Source: Acidobacteriota bacterium (GTDB lineage Bacteria > Acidobacteriota > Aminicenantia > Aminicenantales > Saccharicenantaceae). From it: a DNA stretch of 7,603 nt. Under the pieces are notes generated by a model. That model saw nothing but the letters and a program-made list of their open reading frames with translations, had not been told where the DNA came from and did no database searches. The translations under genes were made by a program, and so were the position numbers. Numbering within the stretch: position 1 is the stretch's first letter; each line of letters begins with the position of its first letter. Below, in pieces: positions 1-6,638 of the stretch. The stretch covers positions 1 to 7,603 of the forward strand of contig DMVN01000217.1 in the NCBI GenBank assembly GCA_003476685.1. The letters are read 5' to 3'.

Positions 1-790
1 TGGTGTGCAGGCCGAAGGAAACTTCCCAGTTGCGGTACATGCCCGAAATCATGCGCACCGCGCCCAGGTCGCGCATTTCCCTCATCAGTTTGCCCAGCAG
101 GTACGTGCCCACCCCCCGGCCGGCAAAATAGGGGTGGACGAAGATGTAAACCAGGTAGCATTCCCCGGGGGCCAGGGTCAGGGTGTACCAGAGGGCGAGT
201 TTGAAGTCGCGGAAAGTGACCCAGGCAAAGGCCTTGTGGGTGGAAAAGAACAGGACCGACGGGTCGTCGGCGAAGCAGTTCTGGGTGCCGTTGCCGTGGT
301 GCAGGTCCCAGTCCACTATCAGTATGCGCCGGATTGATTTTTTCCGCCTGAGGTATTCGGCGGTGATGGCGATGTTGTTGAAGAAACAGAAACCCATCGG
401 CCGGTGGCTCTCAGCGTGGTGGCCAGGTGGCCTGACCAGGGCCAGGGCATTGTCCAGCTTTCCTTCCAGAATCAGGTCGGCCGCAGTCAGTCCGGCTCCA
501 GCCGCCAGGCAGGCGGCTTCGTAGGTGTAAGGTCCGGCGATAGTATCCGGGTCAAACTGGTAATAATCCTCCCGGCCGGCGGTTTCCTTTAAAAAACTCA
601 CGTATTCCGGCAAGTGGACCATCTGGATTTCTTCTGTGGTAGCCGGCCTGGGCTCGACCAGGGTGAAACCGGATTTCAACCTGGTCTGCACCAGCTCGTA
701 AAGGGCGATAATCCGCAGCGGGCTTTCGATGTGCTCTTCGCCCATCTGGTGGAGGGCGAAGCGCTTGTCAAAAACGATTCCAGTTTTCAT
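1..790 (-). CDS. Histone deacetylase/AcuC-family N-terminal half fused in frame to a GNAT acetyltransferase C-terminal part (3' end outside window)
   Basis: I translated this frame by hand: it is open from the ATG at 790 through 263 codons to the left edge with no stop. Residues 1-185 look like a class II/AcuC-type lysine deacylase: MKTGIVFD start, RPPGHHAE at 120-127 (the paired active-site histidines), GFCFFNNIAI at 133-142, and DWDLHHGNGTQ at 160-170, where D162 and H164 are the expected first two zinc ligands. The match stops after the STH at 183-185. From about residue 188 the protein resembles the later GNAT strands: a PGE turn at 208-210, the acetyl-CoA loop AGRGVG at 223-228 (the usual first Arg/Gln is Ala), and N254 in RNWEVSFG. 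The deacylase C-terminal half, with the third zinc Asp and the Gly-Gly-Tyr motif, is missing, so deacylase activity is unlikely. The start is supported by the family-like N-terminus; the Shine-Dalgarno GGAG (794-797) lies only 3 bases from the ATG. It follows the symporter gene by 10 bases, so the two are probably cotranscribed. Confidence 0.8.
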   Translation of the reverse strand, partial: MKTGIVFDKRFALHQMGEEHIESPLRIIALYELVQTRLKSGFTLVEPRPATTEEIQMVHLPEYVSFLKETAGREDYYQFDPDTIAGPYTYEAACLAAGAGLTAADLILEGKLDNALALVRPPGHHAESHRPMGFCFFNNIAITAEYLRRKKSIRRILIVDWDLHHGNGTQNCFADDPSVLFFSTHKAFAWVTFRDFKLALWYTLTLAPGECYLVYIFVHPYFAGRGVGTYLLGKLMREMRDLGAVRMISGMYRNWEVSFGLHT

Positions 791-800
791 CCGCTCCGGT

Positions 801-2270
801 TCATTTCTTGGGAAAGAAAGTGGCCAGGTCCTCTTCCCTGGGCGGCTTGGTCAGCAAGCTGACCACGATGAGGCTCAGCAGCGACACGGCCAGAGCCGGG
901 AAAATCAGCGGTATACCCCAGGGGTCGCCTTCCGGGACTTTTTCCGGCGGCAGCACCTCGGCCAGAACTTTCATCCCGATGCTGACCACGGTGCCGGAGA
1001 TGATGGAAGCCAGCCCGCCAGCCTTGGTGGCTCTCTTCCAGGCCAGGGCTGCGATCAGGGCCGGGGTAATGGCCACGCCGTAAATGGTGTAGGCGAAATA
1101 GCTCATCTCCAGGACTGATTTTAAGCGCAGGGCAAAGAAGAAGGCCACCACCCCGATGATGACGATAAACAGCTTCTGCAGGGCCACCAGTTTGCGGTCG
1201 TCAGCCGTCCGGTTGATGAATCTCTGATAGATATCCCTGATCAGGTTGCTCGAAGGGGAGAGGAGGTAATTCATTCCAGTGGAAATAACCACGGCGCAGG
1301 CCGCTCCCAGCAGAAGCACCCCGATGGGTGGCGGCACCAGGCTGCGGGCCGCCAGCAGCACCACCTTGCCGCCTTCCCTGGGAATGCTCAGGTTTATCTG
1401 GTCCTTGAACATGCTGTAGGAGAAAACGGCTATGACCACGACCACGGTTTCTACGAAGATGGTCCCGACGGTCCAGAAAATCACCGCTTTCTTGGCGTCC
1501 CTGGCACTGCGGGCGCTGTAAAATTTCTGGTACATGCTCTGGACGCCCAGCAGCAGGAACATGGTCGACAGAAAATACCCGAGAGCCTTGAGAGTCGGGT
1601 TGGCTCCAAACTGTTCATTGACCACGGCAAAATATCCCGCGGGCAGGCTGGCCTGGGCCCCGCTCAGGCCGCCGGCAGCGGCATAGACAAAGGGCACCGA
1701 CAGGAGGCAGGCCAGGACAATGATAATGCCATTGGGCAGGTCGGTATAGGCCACGGCCACCATCCCCCCAAGGGCGGTAAAGAGGATGACAAAGGTAGCG
1801 GCCAGGTAGATGCCTGTCTGGTCGGAAATGGCTCCGTCGGTGGCCACGTTCAGGATGAAGCCGCCGGCCACGAACTGGTAGGAAACGATGGCTGTAAAAG
1901 AAATCACCAGGGCGATGGCCCCAAACAGCCTGGCCAGCGGGCCGTACCTGACTTCCAGGATATCGCCGATGGTGTACTGACCGAAAGTCTGAATCTTGGC
2001 AGCCAGAAAATAGATGATGATGATACCGACCCAGGCTCCGGCGGCCAGCCACAGGGCCGAAAACCCGGCCTTGGAGGCGAATTCAGCCCCGGAAATAAAA
2101 GTGCCCGAGCCAATCCAGGTGCAGATGAGGGTGAAGACCATCACCGACCACTTCAGTTTGCGGCCGGCCACCATGAAATCCTCCTGGCTCTTGACTTTCC
2201 TGGCCCGGAGGAAATTGATGACAGTCAGCACCAGAAGATAACCCAGGATGATGTAGAGATAAAAGGTCAT
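801..2270 (-). CDS. Sodium:solute symporter, SSS/SLC5 family
   Basis: This is a 489-residue integral inner-membrane protein, expected to use the sodium gradient to import a small solute. About 13 hydrophobic segments are visible, near residues 4-21, 41-60, 70-90, 112-136, 153-171, 179-199, 229-246, 264-285, 314-333, 363-382, 389-411, 417-438 and 452-473, matching the 13-helix LeuT-like fold. Family signatures are AGRKLKW at 35-41, the TWIGSGTFISGAEF stretch at 51-64, GQYTIGDILEVRYG at 97-110, and LLSPSSNLIRDIYQRF at 336-351. The last corresponds to the TM8 segment whose Ser pair contributes to the Na2 sodium site in vSGLT-type transporters. Length is normal for the family. The start is firm: AGGAGG at 2275-2280 lies 4 bases before the ATG. 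The substrate cannot be read from sequence; SSS members carry sugars, proline, pantothenate, acetate, sialic acid and others. The downstream deacylase-like gene starts 10 bases after the stop, so they probably form one operon. Confidence 0.93.
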   Translation of the reverse strand: MTFYLYIILGYLLVLTVINFLRARKVKSQEDFMVAGRKLKWSVMVFTLICTWIGSGTFISGAEFASKAGFSALWLAAGAWVGIIIIYFLAAKIQTFGQYTIGDILEVRYGPLARLFGAIALVISFTAIVSYQFVAGGFILNVATDGAISDQTGIYLAATFVILFTALGGMVAVAYTDLPNGIIIVLACLLSVPFVYAAAGGLSGAQASLPAGYFAVVNEQFGANPTLKALGYFLSTMFLLLGVQSMYQKFYSARSARDAKKAVIFWTVGTIFVETVVVVIAVFSYSMFKDQINLSIPREGGKVVLLAARSLVPPPIGVLLLGAACAVVISTGMNYLLSPSSNLIRDIYQRFINRTADDRKLVALQKLFIVIIGVVAFFFALRLKSVLEMSYFAYTIYGVAITPALIAALAWKRATKAGGLASIISGTVVSIGMKVLAEVLPPEKVPEGDPWGIPLIFPALAVSLLSLIVVSLLTKPPREEDLATFFPKK

Positions 2271-2373
2271 GCGGCCTCCTTATGAGTGTTACGGTCGAGA
2301 TAAAGACCTGGCAAGCTCGGTTCCAGGGGAATCGGAGAAAGGCCGAACCTGCTTAGAGAAAACATCGTCAGAG

Positions 2374-2403
2374 ATGATATCTTAAAGCCCCGCTTTCAGT
2401 CAA
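2374..2403 (-). promoter_or_regulatory. Candidate sigma70 promoter for the symporter/deacylase-GNAT operon
   Basis: Reading the minus strand, TTGACT (2403 to 2398, 5 of 6 matches to TTGACA) is followed after 18 bases by TATCAT (2379 to 2374, 5 of 6 matches to TATAAT). Transcription would begin near 2367, giving a leader of roughly 95 bases before the symporter ATG at 2270. It sits just downstream of the smc stop codon, and I see no strong intrinsic terminator for smc in the 153-base gap 2271-2423, so read-through from smc is also possible. The gap otherwise contains only weak inverted repeats and no small gene that I can support. Confidence 0.55.
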
Positions 2404-2423
2404 AATATTTGTCTTTTCCGGCC

Positions 2424-5400
2424 TCAGGACTCTTCCTTGGCCTCTTCTATCGGTTCGATCTCATCCTCGGAAGTGGTGGGCAGAGTCTTGGGGGCCGGGT
2501 CGACTTCAGTTCCGGCTTCTTCCGCTAAAGCTGAGTCCTTCCTTTCCATCTTGACCGAATAAACCCGGGTGACGTTTGGCTCTTCCATGGTTGTGCCGTA
2601 GATGTAATCGGCCACTTCCATGGTCTTGTAGTTGTGGGTGATGATGATGAACTGGGTCTGGTGCTTGATGGCCTTCATCAGGTTCAGGAACCGGCCGAGG
2701 TTGACTTCGTCCAGGGCGGCGTCCACCTCATCCAGGATGCAGAACGGTGAAGGCTTGTAACGGAACAGGGCGAAGAGGAAGGCCAGGCTGGTCAGCGATT
2801 TTTCTCCGCCCGAGAGCAGGGTTAAATTCTGAACTCTCTTGCCGGGCGGCTGGGCCACGATTTCCACCCCGCTTTCCAGGGGGTTTTCCGGCTCCAGCAG
2901 CTTGACTTCGGCTGTCCCGCCGCGAAACAGCAGGGCAAAAATTTCCTGGAAATTCTTGTTCACTTCTTCCAGGGCTTTGAGGAATTGAGTCTTGCTTTCC
3001 TCGTCTATTTTCTTGATGGCTTCCTGGGTGGAGTTGATTGAATCGCGCAGGTCCTGCCGCTGCTGTATCAAAAAGTCATATCTTTTTTTCTGCTCGAGGT
3101 ATTCTTCCTCGGCCATCATGTTAACCTGGCGGTAGCGCTGGAGGGTGTCGCGGATGGTTTCCAGTTCTTTCTCCAGTTCTTCGTCGCTGAGTTCCCGGGC
3201 CGGAACGGGCGGTTTGCCTCTTCTTCTTTCCCGGGGCTTTTCTCCGGCTTTCTCCGCTGCCTTGTCTTCTTCTTTTTCTCCGGGCTTTTCTGCCGCTTCT
3301 TCTTCGGCTTCTTCGCCCTCTTCGGTTAAGGCCCTGGCCAGCTCCTCGCTTTCCGCTCCGGGCTGGGCTTCCTGGCTCCCGATTTCAATTTCCTGCTTGA
3401 GTTCCAGCAGGTTTTTCTTCAGTTCCTGCCAGCAGGTCTCTTCCAGGTTAACCCGGTCTCTTTCCACCTCGGCCCGGCGAATTTCCAGCCGGGTCTTGTC
3501 CTGACGTGATTGTTCTTCCTTTTCCCGGAGCTCCTTCAGCCGGGCTTCCATTTCGTCCAGCTGTTTCTGCAGCCCCAGCACCCGGCTGTCCTGGTCGAGC
3601 AACCCTTCTTCTTCCCGGCGGGCTTCAGCTTCGAGCTGCACTGATTTCTGTTTTAGCTCTTCTATTAACTGTCCCAGCCGTTCTTTTTCTTCCTGGCCGG
3701 TATAGACCTCCATTTCCAGGATACCAAGCTTGGTGGTGATGGCCTGCCCCCTTTTTTCCAGCGATTGCAGTGCGGAGCGGGTGCCGTTTATCTTTTCCTG
3801 GAGCAGGTGAAACTCAGACCGGAGCTGATAGGCCTTTTCTTCTTCGGCCTTCTGGTTTTCCTGAAGCCTGGACAGGGCTTCTTCCCGCTGCTTAATTTTT
3901 TCCCTGATTTCTTCGAGTTCCGTCTCCATCCGCTGCAGCTCAGACCGGGCCGCTTCTTTTTGCTGCTCGAGGGCAGCTTTTTCCTCTGCCTGGATCCTTT
4001 CTTCTTTGGCCAGGATTTCCAGGGCCGTTCCGATTTTTTGCAGTTCATGGCTGACGAATCTCTGTTCCCGTTCGAGGTCCGATATCTTCCGCTCGTTTTG
4101 GAGGAGCCTGTTTCTGGTTTCTTCCAGGTTCTTTTCCAGCTCAACTTTTTCCCGGCTGGCGGTCTCTATTTCTTCTAACAACGGCTTCTTTTCCGCTTCC
4201 AGTTTTTCTGATTCCTGGAGAAGTTTCTTCTTTTCCTGGCTCAGACTGAAAAGTCCCTCTTTCTTCTGGCCGGTCTTGAGCAGGCCGGAAGCATAGAGCA
4301 GGTCGCCCTCAACCGTGATGAAATTGAACCCGGGATATTTCTCCCAGAGGCTGACGGCAGTGAGCAGGTCTCTGACAATGACTGCCTCGGGCAGGGAAGA
4401 GGTGTATTTTTCCAGACCGGGTCTGGTTCTAATTTTCTGTTTGAGAAGCCCCAGGACCCCCTCAGCCTGGAGCAGGCTGTCCGGAAGGCTGCCGCCCACT
4501 CTTTCTGAAAGCAGCAGCAACGTTCTCCGGTCGCCGGCCGGGAGGTGCTGCTTGAAATTTTCCAGCAGAAAAGCCTGGGCCCGGGCTTCTTCTTTCCAGA
4601 ACAGGTCAAAAAGCGGAGCTTCTGACTCGGGGATTTCTACCAGCTCTGAGAACCAGCCCAGGGCTCCGGGTATTGGGTTACGGTCGGCCGAGTCCCGCTC
4701 CACCTCGGCAATTTTTTCCAGGGCCTGAAGCTGGTGGCCGGTTTCTTCCAGCCGCCGGTTGACCCGGGACAGTTCGGCTTCCAGACCGGCCAGCTTCTGG
4801 CTCAACTGCTCCAGATTTACGGCCAGCCCGGACAGGTTTTCCTGCTGGCGGTCTTTATCTTCCAGCACCCGGTCGAGCTCTTTTTTCAGGCTGGAGAGAC
4901 GAGTTTCCGTCTGTTGCTTCTGGGCCAGGTAGTCTTCTTTTTCGCGGGCCAGCTTTTCCGCCTGCTTCAGGAAAAGTTCCAGTTCCTTTTCCAGCCGGTA
5001 AAAATTATTGCGGATTTCAGTGGCTTCCTGGATTTTGTGCATCTGGCTGCGGCGCAGTTCGGTCAGCAGGTTCTCTTCAGTTGAGACCAGCTTCCTGGAT
5101 TCTTCTAGGGATTGCCTTTTTTCTTCTACCTGGACAGTGGTAGTTTCCAGTTGCTTTTCCAGCTCAGCCAGCCGGGAAACGATACCGGCCTTTTCTTCTT
5201 CCAGGACCTTGATTTCGTTCTGCAGCTCCTGCCGGTCGGCTTCGGCTTTCTGCTTGGAGGTCTCTAAGTATTCCAGACGTTTGCTCTCACGCTCGATTTC
5301 GCCTTCCAGCCGCGACAGCTGGGACTTGAGGCTAAAAGCTCGTTCCTGGCGGTCCTTGAACCTCTTTTCCAGCTCCCAGAGCTCTTTTCTTTTCTGGGCC

Positions 5401-6182
5401 AGGTTTTTCTCTTCTTCCCGGACGGCAGCCAGGGCCACCTGCTCCCGGGCTTCAGCTTCTTGCAGTTCCTTCTGAACCTGCTCCAGGGCTGTTTCCAGCT
5501 GCCTCATCCGGCGGTAGAAGTGATGGGCGGTGAGCTCCCGCTGCCTTTCCCGCAGCCGGCGAAAACGGGCCGCGGCCAGAGCCTGGCGGTAGAGAGAATT
5601 CTTGGATTTTTCAACTTCAATGATGATGTCTTCCAGGCGGATCAGGTTCTGTTCGCTCGATTCTAACTTGGACTGGGCTTGCCTCTTCTTGTCCTTGTAA
5701 TAGGCGGTTCCAGCCGCTTCCTCGATCAGGACCCGCTTTTCCTGCGGCTTGGAAGTGACAAAGGAGCCGATGGCTCCCTGCTCGATGACGAAGTATTCCT
5801 TTTCGCCAATGGAGTGCTTCCACAGCTCATCCTGGATGTCCTTGAGGCGGACGGCTTTGCCGTTCAGGCGGTATTCGCTTTCGCCCGAGCGGAATACCCG
5901 GTGGCTGATGACCAGCTCTTCCTCGTTGCCCAGGGTGATGACCCCGTCAGCCATGCTCAGGGGAGGTCTCTTGGTGTTGCCGTTGAAGATGAAATCTTCG
6001 GTCCGGTCTCCGCGGACGGATTTCAGGCGGAGGCCGCCCAGAACCCAGAGGATGCCGTCAACGATGTTGCTCTTGCCCGTTCCGTTGGGCCCGACGATGG
6101 CCGTGATCCCAGGGTGAAAAAGGATCTTGGTGCGGTCGGGGAAAGATTTAAAGCCCTGAACTTCCAGTTTCTTTATGAACAT
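2424..6182 (-). CDS. smc: Chromosome segregation ATPase SMC
   Basis: This is the SMC subunit of the bacterial Smc-ScpAB condensin, a DNA-loop-extruding ATPase acting on the nucleoid. At 1252 residues it is slightly longer than the usual ~1150-1200. Order: N-terminal head with Walker A GPNGTGKSN at 31-39, the R-loop arginine R57, and the Q-loop Gln Q135 in EQGAIGSF; the EEAAG block at about 154-158; N-terminal coiled-coil arm; hinge at roughly 500-645 (starting NPIPGALG, 502-509); C-terminal arm; and C-terminal head with signature LSGGEKSL at 1123-1130 and Walker B FCILDEVDAALDE at 1147-1159, with catalytic E1152. All ATPase residues are present. Oddities: a charged low-complexity insert at about 936-996, a divergent hinge, replacement of the common GEQSA block by GGLRL (49-53), and a non-conserved acidic tail (about 1208-1252). 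The start is supported by the FKSF motif at 11-14 and by AGGAAGGA at 6193-6200, about 10 bases before the ATG. Neither scpA nor scpB is adjacent. Confidence 0.97.
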   Translation of the reverse strand: MFIKKLEVQGFKSFPDRTKILFHPGITAIVGPNGTGKSNIVDGILWVLGGLRLKSVRGDRTEDFIFNGNTKRPPLSMADGVITLGNEEELVISHRVFRSGESEYRLNGKAVRLKDIQDELWKHSIGEKEYFVIEQGAIGSFVTSKPQEKRVLIEEAAGTAYYKDKKRQAQSKLESSEQNLIRLEDIIIEVEKSKNSLYRQALAAARFRRLRERQRELTAHHFYRRMRQLETALEQVQKELQEAEAREQVALAAVREEEKNLAQKRKELWELEKRFKDRQERAFSLKSQLSRLEGEIERESKRLEYLETSKQKAEADRQELQNEIKVLEEEKAGIVSRLAELEKQLETTTVQVEEKRQSLEESRKLVSTEENLLTELRRSQMHKIQEATEIRNNFYRLEKELELFLKQAEKLAREKEDYLAQKQQTETRLSSLKKELDRVLEDKDRQQENLSGLAVNLEQLSQKLAGLEAELSRVNRRLEETGHQLQALEKIAEVERDSADRNPIPGALGWFSELVEIPESEAPLFDLFWKEEARAQAFLLENFKQHLPAGDRRTLLLLSERVGGSLPDSLLQAEGVLGLLKQKIRTRPGLEKYTSSLPEAVIVRDLLTAVSLWEKYPGFNFITVEGDLLYASGLLKTGQKKEGLFSLSQEKKKLLQESEKLEAEKKPLLEEIETASREKVELEKNLEETRNRLLQNERKISDLEREQRFVSHELQKIGTALEILAKEERIQAEEKAALEQQKEAARSELQRMETELEEIREKIKQREEALSRLQENQKAEEEKAYQLRSEFHLLQEKINGTRSALQSLEKRGQAITTKLGILEMEVYTGQEEKERLGQLIEELKQKSVQLEAEARREEEGLLDQDSRVLGLQKQLDEMEARLKELREKEEQSRQDKTRLEIRRAEVERDRVNLEETCWQELKKNLLELKQEIEIGSQEAQPGAESEELARALTEEGEEAEEEAAEKPGEKEEDKAAEKAGEKPRERRRGKPPVPARELSDEELEKELETIRDTLQRYRQVNMMAEEEYLEQKKRYDFLIQQRQDLRDSINSTQEAIKKIDEESKTQFLKALEEVNKNFQEIFALLFRGGTAEVKLLEPENPLESGVEIVAQPPGKRVQNLTLLSGGEKSLTSLAFLFALFRYKPSPFCILDEVDAALDEVNLGRFLNLMKAIKHQTQFIIITHNYKTMEVADYIYGTTMEEPNVTRVYSVKMERKDSALAEEAGTEVDPAPKTLPTTSEDEIEPIEEAKEES

Positions 6183-6288
6183 CTGATGCTATTCCTTCCT
6201 GATTTGGCCGGCAGCTTTTCTGGGGGTCGGTCCTGGATTATGGCAGCTTCGGTTCCTACCACCAGCGGGGACCGGCTTTAAGATGAGT

Positions 6289-6317
6289 ATTGTAATCAAA
6301 TAAAGGGCGTTTTTGAA
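6289..6317 (-). promoter_or_regulatory. Candidate smc promoter
   Basis: On the minus strand, TTCAAA (4 of 6 matches to the -35 consensus) is followed after 17 bases by TACAAT (6294 to 6289, 5 of 6 matches to TATAAT). Transcription would start near 6282 and leave a leader of about 100 bases before the smc ATG at 6182. The spacing is ideal and the position sensible, but the -35 is weak. The divergent tRNA promoter -10 lies about 95 bases away on the other strand, so the two promoters share one regulatory gap (6183-6413). Confidence 0.45.
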
Positions 6318-6360
6318 GGGCGGGGACTATTTTTTTAGGATAGAACGGGGATGGACCGCG

Positions 6361-6390
6361 TTGTCGCCCTTCGGGCGGCTGTGCTATAAT
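6361..6390 (+). promoter_or_regulatory. Promoter of the tRNA-Thr gene (extended -10)
   Basis: A perfect TATAAT at 6385-6390 is preceded by TG at 6382-6383, which gives the extended -10 form TGCTATAAT. A partial -35 TTGTCG (6361-6366; 4 of 6 matches) lies 18 bases upstream. The -10 ends 23 bases before the tRNA 5' end, so transcription would begin near 6397 with a short 5' extension for RNase P to remove. The spacer carries a GC-rich inverted repeat, CGCCC-TTC-GGGCG, at 6365-6377, which is unusual between promoter elements. Confidence 0.75.
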
Positions 6391-6413
6391 CTTCTGCCTG
6401 AGATTGACTTTAA

Positions 6414-6486
6414 GCCAGCGTAGCTCAGTCGGCAGAGCAGCTGATTCGTAATCAGCGGGTCGGAGGTTCGAATCCTCTCGCTGGCT
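6414..6486 (+). tRNA. tRNA-Thr, anticodon CGT
   Basis: A full 73-base cloverleaf can be drawn. The acceptor stem GCCAGCG (6414-6420) pairs with CGCTGGC (6479-6485), and the discriminator base is T6486. The D-arm is GCTC/GAGC with an 8-base loop containing the GG pair. The anticodon stem GCTGA/TCAGC encloses the loop TTCGTAA, with anticodon CGT at 6447-6449 reading codon ACG (threonine). The variable loop is 5 bases, and the T-arm GGAGG/CCTCT (one G-U pair) has loop TTCGAAT. No CCA is encoded, so a CCA-adding enzyme is needed. It stands alone on the plus strand with its own promoter, divergent from smc. Confidence 0.97.
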
Positions 6487-6535
6487 CTCCCTTATTTCCC
6501 TTTCTTTTATCACCCCTTCCGGGTTAAAAAATCTC

Positions 6536-6560
6536 ACCCCCGGAATCATCAGGAGGGGGT
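6536..6560 (+). other. Inverted repeat downstream of the tRNA gene, possible weak terminator
   Basis: ACCCCC at 6536-6541 is exactly complementary to GGGGGT at 6555-6560, with a 13-base loop. There is no T-tract directly after the stem, so a classical intrinsic terminator is doubtful. The gap 6487-6638 also contains a T-rich stretch just after the tRNA (about 6489-6510). I recognise no promoter or small gene in the rest of it, so the downstream gene could be read from the tRNA promoter. Confidence 0.3.
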
Positions 6561-6638
6561 ATTGCCTGCGCTACTGGATGAAGTAAGCTTGGGGCGAACA
6601 AGCCACTCCAGGCGTGTCCAGAAAGGGTAAAGGCGGTT

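Noticed and set aside
5..862. Several overlapping plus-strand frames at the left end
   Set aside because: They lie opposite the deacylase/GNAT and symporter frames, whose protein motifs are unmistakable on the minus strand. The plus-strand translations show no recognisable motif.
2271..2423. Possible intrinsic terminator after smc
   Set aside because: Only short imperfect stems (for example GGTTC/GAACC with a long loop) and no T-tract; not enough to call.
3145..3504. Serine-rich plus-strand reading frame opposite smc
   Set aside because: The serine runs are the complement of the Glu/Lys-rich low-complexity insert and arms of SMC; it is a shadow frame with no independent evidence.
6031..6040. 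Loss of the SMC Q-loop glutamine, first suspected because GEQ is replaced by GGL
   Set aside because: The Q-loop glutamine of SMC proteins lies further on, in the QG motif. It is present here as Q135, so the ATPase site is intact.
6256..6549. 97-residue minus-strand reading frame across the tRNA gene
   Set aside because: Its middle (QREDSNLRPADYESAALP) is the familiar false protein produced by translating the antisense strand of a tRNA gene. There is no ribosome binding site or family support.
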